From Agrobacterium rubi TR3 = NBRC 13261 (GTDB lineage: Bacteria; Pseudomonadota; Alphaproteobacteria; Rhizobiales; Rhizobiaceae): a stretch of 64,000 nt of DNA. Positions within the stretch are counted from its first letter, which is position 1, and every line of letters begins with the position of its first letter. The position numbers and the translations under genes are program-made. The notes beneath the pieces are model-generated. The model did not search any database, was not told the origin of the DNA, and saw only the letters and a list, made by a program, of their open reading frames with translations. Positions 1 to 9,877 of the stretch are shown one piece after another. The stretch spans positions 646,650-710,649 of the forward strand of contig NZ_BBJU01000007.1 of NCBI RefSeq assembly GCF_000739935.1, given 5' to 3'.

Positions 1-1059
1 ACCGATCGCTGCACGCACGATGGCGTCGATCCGTTCGATCTGCTTTTGCGAAATGATCGGGCTGTACTGGGTTGTCTCATCCCATGTCGGACCGGTCTCG
101 ACCCGGCGCATAATAGTGGTGATCGCAGCGATGAGTTTCTCCGCAATCTCCTTGGCGACGATCAGCCGTGAACCTGCCACGCAGGCCTGGCCCGCATTGG
201 AAATGATGCTTTGTGCGACAGCCTTGGCGGTGCGCTCTATATCGGCATCGGCAAAGACCACCTGCGGGCTCTTGCCGCCTAGCTCCAAAGTCATTGGCTT
301 GATGCCGGTGCGGGCGATGTTCTGCATGATAGCGGCACCGGCGGCGGTTGAGCCGGTGAAGCTGACCTTGGAAATCTCCGTGTGGCCTGTGATGGCGGTG
401 CCGGTCACCAAGCCATCGCCCAGAACGATGTTAATGAGCCCGGCAGGAATACCCGCCTCGACCGAAAGCTCGGCAATGCGCAACGTCGAAAACGGCGTCA
501 TTTCGGATGGCTTTAGCACCACGGCATTGCCTGCCGCGAGCGCTGGCCCCAGCTTCCACCCGGCCATCGACAGCGGAAAATTCCACGGCGTGATGGCGCC
601 CACGACACCATAGGGCTCGGTCATGATCATGCCGAGACTGGTGTCGGAGGTGGGGACGAGATCGCTGCCTTCCTTATCCGCAAATTCGGCAAAGAACCGG
701 ATTTGCTCGGCGGTCACAGCAATATCGCCCGCCACCAGATGCCCGACGGGCCGGGTGGAGGATACGGCCTCCAGCTTCGCCAGATATTCCGCATCCCGCT
801 CGATCAGATCGGCCCAACGTTGCATGGCTCTGACACGGTCGCGCGGGCGCACGCCGCCCCAATTGCTGGTTTTGAGTGCCGTTTTGCCGGTCTGAACCGC
901 TTGATCCAACAGATCGGCGCTGGCCACAGGGCAATCACCGAATGCTGCGCCATCCGACGGGCGGCGCATGGCAATGCCTTCGCTGGCGGCCACCCTTTCC
1001 CCGCCGATGAAATGATAATGCGGCAGCGAAATCGTGTCGGGATCAAAACTGAGCGTCAT
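1..1059 (-). CDS. Aldehyde dehydrogenase, NAD(P)-dependent (C-terminus beyond the window)
   Basis: The first 353 residues of an ALDH-superfamily enzyme, read from the ATG at 1059; the remaining roughly 130 residues lie left of the window. These enzymes oxidise an aldehyde to the acid with NAD(P) in the cytosol. Visible motifs are PWNFP with catalytic Asn160, the FTGST nucleotide loop near 234-238, ELGGKSP with general base Glu259, and GQAC with nucleophile Cys293. It starts 13 bp after the cupin gene, so it is very probably in one operon with the cupin, hydroxyacid dehydrogenase and M20 deacylase genes. That set suggests oxidation of an aldehyde released during catabolism of an amine or acylated amino acid. 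The substrate cannot be read from the sequence. Confidence 0.93.
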   Translation of the reverse strand, partial: MTLSFDPDTISLPHYHFIGGERVAASEGIAMRRPSDGAAFGDCPVASADLLDQAVQTGKTALKTSNWGGVRPRDRVRAMQRWADLIERDAEYLAKLEAVSSTRPVGHLVAGDIAVTAEQIRFFAEFADKEGSDLVPTSDTSLGMIMTEPYGVVGAITPWNFPLSMAGWKLGPALAAGNAVVLKPSEMTPFSTLRIAELSVEAGIPAGLINIVLGDGLVTGTAITGHTEISKVSFTGSTAAGAAIMQNIARTGIKPMTLELGGKSPQVVFADADIERTAKAVAQSIISNAGQACVAGSRLIVAKEIAEKLIAAITTIMRRVETGPTWDETTQYSPIISQKQIERIDAIVRAAIG

Positions 1060-1072
1060 GGCTTTGCGCCCC

Positions 1073-1435
1073 CTATGCCGGGTCCGTCACGGTCACGTAA
1101 ATCTTGCGAACCGTCTCGATGGTGCGCCAGACGCCGACGAAACCGGGCTTCATCATAAAACTGTCTCCGGCGCGGTAGGTAACGGTTTCGCCATCTTTTT
1201 CTTCCAACTCGATGACGCCGGAAATGATGTGGCAGAACTCGTAGGTCGTACCTTTGATGGAATGCGTCTCGCCGGGCGTGGCTTCCCATATGCCGGTGTG
1301 AACGGTGCCATCGCGGCAATCATCCAGCGCCCAGGTCTTGAAGGATGGATTGCCGGAAATAAGCCGCTCCGGCGTCGGCTTTGCCTCCTTCGGCGTGGTC
1401 TGCGGGTTGGTATCGATACGGGTAATCAGCGACAT
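1073..1435 (-). CDS. Small cupin-domain protein (DUF861/EutQ-like)
   Basis: A 120-residue single-domain cupin. After a loosely conserved N-terminus comes the barrel, with WEATPGETHSI at about 50-60, EFCHIISGVIELEE at about 66-79 and GDSFMMKPGF near 91-100. This matches the cupin_3 (DUF861) pattern found in ureidoglycine aminohydrolase-like and EutQ-like proteins. Such cupins often sit beside aldehyde dehydrogenases and amine-oxidising enzymes, as here, but their individual role is usually unknown. It lies 21 bp after the hydroxyacid dehydrogenase gene and 13 bp before the aldehyde dehydrogenase gene on the same strand. Family assignment is good; function is inferred only from neighbours. Confidence 0.85.
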   Translation of the reverse strand: MSLITRIDTNPQTTPKEAKPTPERLISGNPSFKTWALDDCRDGTVHTGIWEATPGETHSIKGTTYEFCHIISGVIELEEKDGETVTYRAGDSFMMKPGFVGVWRTIETVRKIYVTVTDPA

Positions 1436-1456
1436 GGAATGTCCTTTCTGTGATGG

Positions 1457-2380
1457 TCAGTAGCCGCGGCTGCGGTCGATGAGGCCGATGGGATCAAGGC
1501 CGTTTGTGTGTCGGCGGATGTTGTCGATGACGGCCATCGCTGCCGTTTCCGGCTGGGTGACGGAGGCGATGTGCGGGGTGATGATGACGCTGGGGTGCGT
1601 CCAAAGCGGGTGGTCAGCTGGCAGCGGCTCCGGGTCGGTCACGTCGAGCATGGCACCGGACAAATGGCCGCTGTCGAGTGCGTCGATCAACGCGGCTTGA
1701 TCAAGCTGCGGGCCGCGTCCGGCATGGATGAGGGCCGCTCCAGTTGGTAGCTTTGCAAACAGGTCGGCATTCAGAAACCCGCGCGTCTCAGGCGTCAGCG
1801 GCAGCAGGCAGATCAAAATGTCTATGTGTGCCAGAAAACCGTCGAGTTGATCTGCGCCATGGTGGCAGGTCACGCCGTCTATGGTGTGGGCGCTGCGGCT
1901 CCAGCCGGCGAGAGGAAAGCCGAAGGGTTTCAGCCGCTCCAGAACCGCTTTGCCGAGATGGCCGAGGCCCAGCACGCCGACACGTCGCTCCTGCGCCTGC
2001 TTGACCGGCTGCGCTGTCCATTCCGCGCGTTTCTGTTGCGCCAGATAGTCGGGCAGACGGCGGTGGAGCGCCAGAACACCGAGCGTCACATATTCCTGCA
2101 TCATCCTGATGATGCCGTCTTCCACCATGCGCACCAGCTTGACATGGGCGGGCAGCGCTGACGTATCGAACTGGTCGATACCGGCACCAATGGAAAACAA
2201 AATCGCGAGGTTTGTATAGCGCGCAAGATCAGATGGCGCCGTCCAGGTGATGATGTAACGCACGCGTTCAGGATCGACGGACGCCGGATCGGACGCAAAC
2301 GGCACCTCTGGCAATTCCCGTGCGAAAAGCTCGGCGAAGATTTTCGCCCTTGCTGCGTCGGAATTGAACAGAAATGTCAT
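1457..2380 (-). CDS. 2-hydroxyacid dehydrogenase, glyoxylate/hydroxypyruvate reductase A-like
   Basis: A 307-residue D-isomer-specific 2-hydroxyacid dehydrogenase. The Rossmann motif VLGLGHLG is at about 136-143, and the catalytic Arg-Glu-His set is visible as Arg222 (HAGRGP), Glu251 (DPEPLP) and His270 (TPHIAS). Length and the [10 protein letters not shown] segment resemble GhrA, which reduces glyoxylate or hydroxypyruvate with NADPH, although substrate range varies in this family. I chose the ATG at 2380 because a GAGGG element sits just upstream; an in-frame ATG at 2461 would add 27 residues lacking family similarity. It is the second gene of the minus-strand operon that starts with the M20 deacylase. 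Confidence 0.87.
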   Translation of the reverse strand: MTFLFNSDAARAKIFAELFARELPEVPFASDPASVDPERVRYIITWTAPSDLARYTNLAILFSIGAGIDQFDTSALPAHVKLVRMVEDGIIRMMQEYVTLGVLALHRRLPDYLAQQKRAEWTAQPVKQAQERRVGVLGLGHLGKAVLERLKPFGFPLAGWSRSAHTIDGVTCHHGADQLDGFLAHIDILICLLPLTPETRGFLNADLFAKLPTGAALIHAGRGPQLDQAALIDALDSGHLSGAMLDVTDPEPLPADHPLWTHPSVIITPHIASVTQPETAAMAVIDNIRRHTNGLDPIGLIDRSRGY

Positions 2381-2472
2381 GGGCAACCCTCGTCTTCGAT
2401 CGTCCAAAGGTGGCGTATTTCCAACGGCAGGATGCACTGAAGCGGCGATGGCTCGCAGCACATCTGACCGAT

Positions 2473-3597
2473 TCAGCCACTCAACCGAGCTCCAAGGCTC
2501 ACGAGCATGCTGCGGCAGGCAGTGAGTTCATCGCGGGTAATGAACTCGTTAGCCTTGTGGGCGCGGGCGATATCGCTGGGACCGCAGATAATGCTGTCGA
2601 TACCGGCCGCCTGGTAAAGCCCCGCTTCCGTGCCGTAGCTCACCGCTGGCAACGGCTCGATGCCGGTCAACTCATGCATAAGGGCGGTGAGCGAAGCATC
2701 AGCGGCAAGAGACAGAGCCGGATATTCGCTCAACGTGTCGAGCGTCACATCGAAACCGGTAGCCCGCAGCGCCTCTGTCGCTTTGCGCAATGGCTCGAGC
2801 AGCTCAGCCGGCAAAACACCTGATATCGCCCTTGCCTCTATATCTGCGACACACAGATCGGGAATGATGTTGACGGCCTGTCCGCCGCTGATCGTGCCGA
2901 CCTGAAGCGAGGAGTAGGGCGGCTCAAAATTGCTGTCGAAAGGGCCTTGGGTCAGAGCATTTGCCGCCTTCACGGCACGTGTCAGGATCTCGCTCATGGC
3001 ATGAATGGCATTCAGGCCCTGATCGGGCCGCGACGAATGGCCCGAGCGACCGTGGATTGTGATACGCGCTGCTGCCTTGCCCTTATGGGCGCGAATGGCG
3101 TGCAACCCGCTCGGCTCTCCCACGATGCACATCTCCGGAAGCGCGCACAGTGTGGGAATGATTTTGATGAGGTGCGGCACGCCCTTGCAACCCGCTTCCT
3201 CGTCATAGGAAAAGGCAAGATGTACGGGCCGTTTCAATGGCATTTTCGCAAACTCAGGCAGAGCAGCGAGAGCGCAGGCCAAAAAGCCCTTCATGTCGCT
3301 GGTACCGCGTCCGTACAGCTTGTCGCCTTCGGCACGCAGGCCGAAGGGGTCGCTCGACCAGTCAGCTTCAGCAGCCGGAACGACATCCATATGCCCGGAG
3401 AGAATGACACCCGGCACGTCCTTCGGGCCGATAGTGGCGAACAGGTTGGAGCGATCACCCTCTGGCCCCAAAGCGATCGTCACCTCCGCACCGTGGCTTC
3501 TGGCGTATTCGGCAATCCACTGCACGATATCCGCATTGGGCTGCCCCACCACCGAGGGAAACGACACCAATCGTTCCAATATATCGAGTTCCGTCAT
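2473..3597 (-). CDS. argE: M20-family deacylase, acetylornithine deacetylase (ArgE)-like
   Basis: A 374-residue M20 metallopeptidase-family amidohydrolase. Metal-binding and catalytic residues are visible: SGHMDVVP (His69, Asp71), GRGTSDMKG (Asp101), YDEEAG (Glu133 and Glu134) and VGEPSG (Glu161), with a dimerisation domain between about 175 and 290. ArgE enzymes hydrolyse N-acetylornithine, but many paralogues act on other N-acyl amino acids. Here the gene leads a catabolic-looking operon rather than an arginine cluster, so a different N-acyl substrate is likely. A GGAG element precedes the ATG. The 92 bp to the next gene is the widest gap in the operon. A divergent GNAT acetyltransferase begins across the intergenic region. 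Confidence 0.85.
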   Translation of the reverse strand: MTELDILERLVSFPSVVGQPNADIVQWIAEYARSHGAEVTIALGPEGDRSNLFATIGPKDVPGVILSGHMDVVPAAEADWSSDPFGLRAEGDKLYGRGTSDMKGFLACALAALPEFAKMPLKRPVHLAFSYDEEAGCKGVPHLIKIIPTLCALPEMCIVGEPSGLHAIRAHKGKAAARITIHGRSGHSSRPDQGLNAIHAMSEILTRAVKAANALTQGPFDSNFEPPYSSLQVGTISGGQAVNIIPDLCVADIEARAISGVLPAELLEPLRKATEALRATGFDVTLDTLSEYPALSLAADASLTALMHELTGIEPLPAVSYGTEAGLYQAAGIDSIICGPSDIARAHKANEFITRDELTACRSMLVSLGARLSG

Positions 3598-3793
3598 ATC
3601 AGCTCCGCGCTCTTTTCAGACAAGCTAGAGACTTTGCGAACCAAAATACGCCGAAAGCCTCTTCGCTTTAGTGGATACTGCTGAAAGTCCGGCGAATTCG
3701 GCTGAAATATTTGGTGTGGATGCCGTAATTCTGGACGACGGATTTAACATGCAGGGACGCTCATGGCGCACGAAGCCTGTACAAGGGGGCGCG

Positions 3794-4690
3794 GTGGATC
3801 ATCACGACACCATACAGCTTGAAGCCTTTGAACTGACGCTCGACGATATCGCCGGTGCCGATATTGAAAAGCTGCATGCTCTGTCGGTCGGCGTCGGCTG
3901 GCCGCACCGTCCCAAGGACTGGCAGATGCTTCTGGATAACGGCAACGGTGTGGTCGCCGTGGATTCCATCGGTCGTCTCGCAGGCTCGGCCATGTGGTTC
4001 GATTTCGGCGCTAGTTTTTCCACGATCGGCATGGTCATCACCCCGCCCCGGCTTCAGGCCAGAGGTGCGGGAAGCTGGATGATGCTGCATGTGATGCAGC
4101 AGGCGGGGAAGCGGCAATTCGGGCTGAACGCCACGCGTGCGGCCAAGCGTCTCTATCAGTCTATGGGTTTTGCAATCGAAAAAACCGTGTTTCAGTGTCA
4201 GGGGGAGGCGACGCCGGTTTCCGCTCCACCGCTCTCGGGCGGGGCCACGCTGCGTGCACTGACATCAGGCGATGTCGCGGCAATCCTTGCACTCGATGCG
4301 AAGGCTTTTGGTGCCAGTCGTGAGACGCTTTTCAACTCGCTGCTGCCGGTTTCCAAAGGTGTGGTGTTGGTGCGTGGCCAGCGCATCGAAGCCTTCTCGC
4401 TCTGTCGCCGTTTCGGGCGTGGCGCATTGATCGGCCCGGTAGTGGCGCTCAATGAAGCCGATGCCATCGCCGTCACCCACCCGCATGTGGTGGATCATGC
4501 CGGGCAGTTTCTGCGGCTCGATACGCGAGAGGAAAGCGGCGCTTTCCCGCAATATCTCGCACGCTCCGGCATTGCCGTCTTCGATACGGTGACCACCATG
4601 TCCCTGGGTGGACGCTGGATGCGGGAGAGCGAAGACGCGCAGGGCCTTGAGCCGAAGACCTGGGCGCTTGCCAGCCAGGCGTTTGGGTAA
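3794..4690 (+). CDS. GNAT N-acetyltransferase with a second C-terminal acetyltransferase-like domain
   Basis: An N-acetyltransferase of about 298 residues. The N-terminal half carries a GNAT core: a VGWPHRP segment, the beta strand with GMVITPP, then QARGAGSWMM corresponding to the acetyl-CoA pyrophosphate loop, and RLYQSMGF. The C-terminal half, from about residue 140, resembles the Acetyltransf_18 module of YitH-like proteins (LDAKAFGASRETL, FSLCRRFGRGALIGPV). I favour the GTG at 3794 because AGGGGG lies about 5 bp upstream. The frame stays open to 3671, so an ATG start at 3749 remains possible. It is divergent from the M20 deacylase operon, and an acetylation/deacetylation relationship is conceivable but unproven. 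Confidence 0.8.
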   Translation: MDHHDTIQLEAFELTLDDIAGADIEKLHALSVGVGWPHRPKDWQMLLDNGNGVVAVDSIGRLAGSAMWFDFGASFSTIGMVITPPRLQARGAGSWMMLHVMQQAGKRQFGLNATRAAKRLYQSMGFAIEKTVFQCQGEATPVSAPPLSGGATLRALTSGDVAAILALDAKAFGASRETLFNSLLPVSKGVVLVRGQRIEAFSLCRRFGRGALIGPVVALNEADAIAVTHPHVVDHAGQFLRLDTREESGAFPQYLARSGIAVFDTVTTMSLGGRWMRESEDAQGLEPKTWALASQAFG

Positions 4691-4708
4691 GCGGGTATGA
4701 AACGGAAA

Positions 4709-4740
4709 AAGGCTGCATCCGCTAGAGGGAATGCAGCCTT
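4709..4740 (-). terminator. Rho-independent terminator for the galactoside operon
   Basis: Perfect inverted repeat: AAGGCTGCAT at 4709-4718 and ATGCAGCCTT at 4731-4740 with a 12-nt loop. On the minus strand the stem is followed by a run of five T (A run at 4706-4710), the standard arrangement. It lies 16 bp past the GH42 stop and may also act on the convergent GNAT transcript. Confidence 0.8.
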
Positions 4741-4756
4741 CTAAATTGTTGAAATA

Positions 4757-6688
4757 TCAGTCTTTCCAAATGGATACGGCCTGCGGTTCCAGCACCTTGT
4801 TGCCAAGCGCCATTGTTAAACCTTCCGGTACAGTCCAGTCCTCAGTGCCATAGTTGAACGCAAAGGTGAGGTTGCCGCGACGGCGGATGCGGATGGTGTC
4901 CGGCAAGGCTATGGTCTTGAGACCCGCCTTTTTAGCCGCCAGTGCCAGCACGTTGGACAGCAGCGTCTCATCCGCCCAGCAGGCGAGATAGAGCATATTG
5001 CCGCTCTCCGTCAGGGCTGGATCGCCATTGGCAAAGCGGGCGACGACATTGGAGGATGTCTGGACGGTTTCGCGCCAACGGACGGCCGCGCCGGAGACGT
5101 CTCCAGACACGGCGTCGTATAGGCCGGGGCGCAGAGTGGACACCTGAATGACACGGTTGCCCGTGCGCTCACCCAACGGTCCCGGCGGCAGGTTCTTCGG
5201 GATGACGAAGTTGCGGTCGCGTGAGCCGGTGCGCGCGCCGATAAGGATCTGGCCAGTCGCTTTGGCAAGAGCCGCTTGCGTCGCCTCATCGACTTCCGTC
5301 ATGCAGGGCACCACGACAAGAGGATAGCCTTCGAGGGAATCGCCTGGACGCACGAAATCGATATTCAGACCAAGGCGGCGTAGGCTCTCGTACCAGCGGA
5401 AGCAGAGTTCCTCGTAACGGAAATCCTTGCCCTGTGGCTGGATATTCGTCGTCCAATAGCTCTGATAGTCGAACACAAGCGCAACCTGCGCCTTGCCACT
5501 TTCCGGCAAGTCACCGAATGCCGCTAGCTCCTTACCAACCCGCTGCGCTTCCAACCCACCGGGGGAAAGCTCGTCCAGGCCGGACATGTTGAGACCGGCA
5601 TGCATCTGTTCCTGCGCAAAGGGAGCCTGACGCCAGCGGAAGTAGCTGACGACTTCGGCGCCGTGGGCCAGCGCTTCCCATGTCCACAAACGTACCATGC
5701 CGGGCTTCGGCACCGGGTTCCACGGTGCCCAGTTGACCGGGCCGGGTTGCTGTTCCATGACCCAGAAACGACCTTTGCCGACACCGCGATAAAGGTCGTG
5801 GTGGTAAGGCGCGATATCGGGATGCGAGGTTTCGGCCCAGCGATTGCGCTCTTCTTCCGTGAACGGAAATTTCTCGACAAAGCCGATCGGGTAGCTGTCC
5901 CAGGATGCGAGATCGAGATTATCGCCGACCTTGAAGTGGTCGAAATCCGAAACGAAGCCCATGAAATTATGGGTGATCCAGCGACCGGGCGAATGCTTGC
6001 GAATGATGTCGCACTGCATCTTGTCATAGGCGGCGACCTGATCGGACTGGAAGCGCCAGAAATCGAGGCGCGTCGCCGGGTTGGGTTCCGTCACCGTCAG
6101 GTTCGGCAGCGAAACATCATCGAAACTCTTCAGCTCCATCGACCAGAAAACCGAGCCCCAGGCTTCGTTCAACTGATCCGGCGACTGGTAGCGCAGGCGC
6201 AGCCATTGCTTGAACTGCTTCAGGTCTTCAGGGCCCCAGGACGCGGTGGTGTCGTGGCAGCCATATTCGTTGTCCGTCTGCCAGCCAACCAAGCCGGGAT
6301 GCTCGCCATAACGCTTGGCGATGATCTCGACGATGCGCGCGCTTTCGCGCCACCATGTTTGCGAGGAAAACGTATAGTGGCGGCGCGAGCCGAAGCCGCG
6401 AACCTTGCCGTCTTCGCCATAGGGCAGGATGTCAGGATGCTCATCCACCAGCCATTTCGGGGGCGTGGCGGTGGGCGTTCCCAGCACAACCTTCAGGCCT
6501 GCGGCATGCAGCACATCCATGGCGCGGTCCAGCCATTCGAAATGGAAGTTGTCGCGGGATGATTCCAGCCGCGACCATGCGAATTCGCCGATGCGCACAA
6601 AGGAGATGCCGAGTTCTCGCATGCGGCGTGCGTCTTCAGCCCAGCGGCTTTCGTCCCAGTGTTCGGGATAGTAACATACACCCAGCAT
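4757..6688 (-). CDS. Beta-galactosidase, glycoside hydrolase family 42
   Basis: A 643-residue GH42 enzyme without a signal peptide, so it hydrolyses imported beta-galactosides in the cytoplasm. The N-terminal TIM barrel begins at GVCYYPEHW. The general acid/base is Glu141 in WQTDNEYGC and the nucleophile is Glu312 in FWVMEQQPGPVNW, both in the usual GH42 contexts. A trimerisation-type domain and a C-terminal beta domain follow. Its ATG overlaps the stop of the ATPase gene (TAATG), indicating translational coupling. It is the last gene of the operon and is followed by a strong terminator. Its presence beside an alpha-galactosidase suggests the operon serves mixed plant galactosides. Confidence 0.93.
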   Translation of the reverse strand: MLGVCYYPEHWDESRWAEDARRMRELGISFVRIGEFAWSRLESSRDNFHFEWLDRAMDVLHAAGLKVVLGTPTATPPKWLVDEHPDILPYGEDGKVRGFGSRRHYTFSSQTWWRESARIVEIIAKRYGEHPGLVGWQTDNEYGCHDTTASWGPEDLKQFKQWLRLRYQSPDQLNEAWGSVFWSMELKSFDDVSLPNLTVTEPNPATRLDFWRFQSDQVAAYDKMQCDIIRKHSPGRWITHNFMGFVSDFDHFKVGDNLDLASWDSYPIGFVEKFPFTEEERNRWAETSHPDIAPYHHDLYRGVGKGRFWVMEQQPGPVNWAPWNPVPKPGMVRLWTWEALAHGAEVVSYFRWRQAPFAQEQMHAGLNMSGLDELSPGGLEAQRVGKELAAFGDLPESGKAQVALVFDYQSYWTTNIQPQGKDFRYEELCFRWYESLRRLGLNIDFVRPGDSLEGYPLVVVPCMTEVDEATQAALAKATGQILIGARTGSRDRNFVIPKNLPPGPLGERTGNRVIQVSTLRPGLYDAVSGDVSGAAVRWRETVQTSSNVVARFANGDPALTESGNMLYLACWADETLLSNVLALAAKKAGLKTIALPDTIRIRRRGNLTFAFNYGTEDWTVPEGLTMALGNKVLEPQAVSIWKD

Positions 6689-7779
6689 TATCGCGTCAAA
6701 TCCCCGTTGATGATGGCACGGCCTTGCCCGTCGAACACGTGGCAGGCCCTAGCATTGATGCCGAGTTTCAGTGTGTCGCCCGGTTTGGCACTGGCCAGAC
6801 CATCGGCCTTCACCGATATTTCCGAACCATCGGCCAACTCGACAAAGAACAGCGTTTCTGAGCCGAGATACTCTGCGAGCTTCACGGTGCCTTCGAGAAC
6901 GACATCACCCTCACCAGTCGCGCTGATATGCTCTGGGCGAATGCCGATGGACGCGTCCGTGAGTGCGGAACCGTCTGGACCATCAAGAGCAAGCGTCACG
7001 TGTCCGGGCAGCGTCACAATAATTTTGCCACTCTCGCTCTTTGCCGGGACTTTCAGCACATTCATTTTCGGCGAACCGATGAAGCCTGCCACGAAGAGGT
7101 TGGCGGGACGGTGATAGAGTTCCAGCGGCGTGCCAACTTGCTCGATCTTGCCCGCAGAGAGAACCACGATTTTGTCGGCCATGGTCATGGCTTCCACCTG
7201 ATCGTGGGTCACGTAGATCATCGTCGCCTTCAGGTCCTGATGCAGCTTGGAAAGTTCGCCGCGCATCTGCACACGCAAGGCGGCATCGAGGTTGGATAGT
7301 GGTTCATCAAACAGGAAGACTTCCGGGTTGCGAACGATGGCGCGACCGATGGCGACACGCTGGCGCTGACCACCGGAAAGCTGGCCCGGCTTGCGTTGCA
7401 GCAGCGGCTCAAGCTGCAACAGTTTGGCTGCATGGGCTGTGCGCTCGGCGATCATATCCTTGGAATGGCCGGTCATGCGCAGCCCGAAGCCGATGTTCTC
7501 AGCCACGGTCATGTGTGGATAGAGCGCGTAGGACTGGAACACCATGGCGACGCCCCGCTCGGATGGGCCGATCTTGGTCATGTCCTGCCCGCCGATGGAC
7601 AGCGCGCCGGAGGTGATCTGCTCGAGACCGGCAATCATCCGCAGCAACGTTGATTTTCCGCAGCCGGAGGGGCCGACGAAGACGCAGAACTCGCCGTCTT
7701 TCACGTCGAGATCGACGCCTTTGATGACGCTGAGTGCGCCAAACTCTTTCTTGACGTTGCGCAGGCTTACGTCAGCCAT
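6688..7779 (-). CDS. Sugar ABC transporter ATP-binding protein, UgpC/MsmK type
   Basis: A 363-residue CUT1-family ATPase. Walker [10 protein letters not shown] is near residues 37-45, the signature [15 protein letters not shown] near 134-148, and Walker [14 protein letters not shown] just after. The C-terminal third is the TOBE/MalK-type regulatory domain ([17 protein letters not shown]). It energises uptake of the galactoside brought by the binding protein encoded at 11722-12951. Its start overlaps the alpha-galactosidase end by 8 bp, and its own stop overlaps the GH42 start. UgpC-like ATPases often serve several sugar transporters in rhizobia, so sharing is possible. Confidence 0.93.
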   Translation of the reverse strand: MADVSLRNVKKEFGALSVIKGVDLDVKDGEFCVFVGPSGCGKSTLLRMIAGLEQITSGALSIGGQDMTKIGPSERGVAMVFQSYALYPHMTVAENIGFGLRMTGHSKDMIAERTAHAAKLLQLEPLLQRKPGQLSGGQRQRVAIGRAIVRNPEVFLFDEPLSNLDAALRVQMRGELSKLHQDLKATMIYVTHDQVEAMTMADKIVVLSAGKIEQVGTPLELYHRPANLFVAGFIGSPKMNVLKVPAKSESGKIIVTLPGHVTLALDGPDGSALTDASIGIRPEHISATGEGDVVLEGTVKLAEYLGSETLFFVELADGSEISVKADGLASAKPGDTLKLGINARACHVFDGQGRAIINGDLTR

Positions 7780-9877
7780 TGGTCTTGCCTCCCTTGACAG
7801 GTTCCAGTTCGAGGAGCAGCGCGCTTTCCGGTTTCAGCATCGGCAATGGCAAGCCTGCAAGGCCCACGCTTGAAAGCTCGAAGCTGATGTTTCCGGAGAG
7901 CAGCTTTTTCTGGCCCTCTGAGATGCGAATGAACTCCGGCTTGGCCGGAAGCGTGTTGGTGATGGTCCACGTGCCGCCCAGCTTGGTCACGCTGGCTGGC
8001 AGCTTGAGTGGTGACGGTTGCTCTCCCACCATCTGCGGTCCTTGCGCCACGATCACGACGATCTTTTCCGCCGTGGCTGCGCCCCAGACATAGCGGCCAT
8101 CGACAGGCTCCATGCGGAAATTGGCGCCCAGCGCATGCAGAACGCTCCGCAAGCGCTTGTAGGTCGCGATGTAGAGCTTGAGCTCGTCGTTCTCGTCCGC
8201 CGTCAGTTCCAGCGGGCTTAGCTCGACGCCGAGATGATAGGCCATCGCCACCAGCGCCCGGAAGGCTAACGTGTGGCGGCGGCCCGTCTGGTGGTTGGGG
8301 GAGGCGGAAATATGGCTGCCGAGAATTTCCGGCGGCACGAACAGTGATGCGCCGCGCTGAATTTCCAGCCGTTCCAGTGCGTCCGTGCAATCCGATGTCC
8401 AGACGCGGTGAGTGCGGGCCAGAACGCCAAAATCGATACGCCCGCCGCCAGAGGCGCAGCTTTCGATTTCGACAGTAGGATGCGCGGCCCGCACGCGGTC
8501 CATCAGCGCATAGACGGCGCGCGTCTGGGCAGAAGTCTTCACCCTGCCGTCACGCCCGCCCGCATGGGTCAGGTCTCGGTTCATGTCCCACTTGATGTAG
8601 GAGATGGAATGGTTGGCAAGAACTGCGTCGATCTTGGAAAAGAGATAGTCGGAAACCTCTTTCCGCGTAAGATCGAGCACGAGTTGCGTGCGCGACTGCA
8701 GCAGCGGGCGACCATCGATCTGCAAGGCCCAATCCGGGTGCTTCTGGTAAAGCTCCGACACCGGATTGATCATTTCAGGCTCGAACCAGATGCCGAACTG
8801 CATACCGAGACCGGTCGCGTGGTCCACGAGCGGTTTCAAACCCTCGGGGTATTTACGGGCGTCGATATCCCAGTCACCAAGGCTGGTGGTGTCGTCATCG
8901 CGCTTGCCGAACCAGCCATCATCCAGCACGAAACGTTCGATGCCGATCTTTGCCGCAGCCGTTGCCTGCGCCTTCAGAGAGTCCATCTTGTGGTCGAAAT
9001 AATTGCCTTCCCAGGTGTTGAGCGTCACCGGGCGGGGAGACATTTTACCATCAGGCCAATCCAAAAGCTCGCCACGCACGAAGGCATGAAATGCTTCAGT
9101 ATCCGGTCCCGCATAGGCAACGGGGCTCTGATAGGTTTCGCCGGATGCGAGAATGACTTCACCCGGTTCGAACAATTCACCCATATGGATTAGCCGCTGG
9201 CCGTCATCGGTGCGGTCGATGGCGACGTGGTGGTTGCCGCTCCAGCCGAGGGTGACGCCGAAACGCTGTCCGGCGGTCTCGATGAAGACCATCGGAAAGC
9301 GATCATGCGACGTGCGCCCACGACGGCTTTCTTGAGACCAGATGCCGTTGCCGAGCGTCTCTTTACGGGTCTGGAACTCACGTCCCCACATGCCGGTGAA
9401 GCTGGTCAGTTCCGTTTCGCCCGCCGGTGACGCAAAGGTGGCCGCCATACAGCGGTCCAGCTGGTAGTCGGTGTCTGCGCGGTTGGTCAGCGCGGTGGAC
9501 ATGGAGATCAGGCCGGACACATGCTCGGTCAGGGTGATAGCGATATCGATCTTTGTAACGGTATCGTGGCCGCGCAGCATCGTTGTGTTCGCATTACTTT
9601 CCACCGTCCACGAACCGAACTGCAATGTGAAATCGCGTCCCTGGCGGTGGCCGGTGATGGCTGGCCAGCCGAAGAAGCCCATGCCTCCGGTTGGCAGCAG
9701 AACCGATGAGGGGACGGCGACGTCCATGCCGTTAATGCGGCTAGAGCGTTCGATATCGAACAGGGTGCCGGGTGCCGTTGCGGCTGTTGCAAAAGACAGG
9801 ATTTCCGGCATGCCGAGTTCGGGCAGGCGAAGGTTGAGCGTAAAGCTTCCTTGGCCGATTGTGATGATAAGGCTCAT
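7772..9877 (-). CDS. Alpha-galactosidase, glycoside hydrolase family 36
   Basis: An enzyme of about 701 residues that removes terminal alpha-1,6-galactose from melibiose, raffinose or galactinol-type sugars in the cytoplasm. Family GH36 is shown by an N-terminal beta-sandwich followed by a catalytic barrel with [14 protein letters not shown], the nucleophile aspartate in YIKWDMNR, and the acid/base region [13 protein letters not shown]...WTSDCTD. The ATG at 9877 overlaps the upstream permease stop (ATGA) and fits the family N-terminus. The longer frame to 10000 only runs antisense-like into the permease. The gene sits between transporter genes, so hydrolysis is tightly coupled to import. Confidence 0.93.
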   Translation of the reverse strand: MSLIITIGQGSFTLNLRLPELGMPEILSFATAATAPGTLFDIERSSRINGMDVAVPSSVLLPTGGMGFFGWPAITGHRQGRDFTLQFGSWTVESNANTTMLRGHDTVTKIDIAITLTEHVSGLISMSTALTNRADTDYQLDRCMAATFASPAGETELTSFTGMWGREFQTRKETLGNGIWSQESRRGRTSHDRFPMVFIETAGQRFGVTLGWSGNHHVAIDRTDDGQRLIHMGELFEPGEVILASGETYQSPVAYAGPDTEAFHAFVRGELLDWPDGKMSPRPVTLNTWEGNYFDHKMDSLKAQATAAAKIGIERFVLDDGWFGKRDDDTTSLGDWDIDARKYPEGLKPLVDHATGLGMQFGIWFEPEMINPVSELYQKHPDWALQIDGRPLLQSRTQLVLDLTRKEVSDYLFSKIDAVLANHSISYIKWDMNRDLTHAGGRDGRVKTSAQTRAVYALMDRVRAAHPTVEIESCASGGGRIDFGVLARTHRVWTSDCTDALERLEIQRGASLFVPPEILGSHISASPNHQTGRRHTLAFRALVAMAYHLGVELSPLELTADENDELKLYIATYKRLRSVLHALGANFRMEPVDGRYVWGAATAEKIVVIVAQGPQMVGEQPSPLKLPASVTKLGGTWTITNTLPAKPEFIRISEGQKKLLSGNISFELSSVGLAGLPLPMLKPESALLLELEPVKGGKTNG

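Noticed and set aside
20..613. Plus-strand open frame at the left edge
   Set aside because: It is antisense to the aldehyde dehydrogenase, whose Asn, Glu and Cys active-site motifs are clear on the minus strand.
8408..9193. A long plus-strand open frame opposite the alpha-galactosidase gene
   Set aside because: The minus strand has the catalytic motifs of GH36; the plus-strand translation shows no recognisable sequence.
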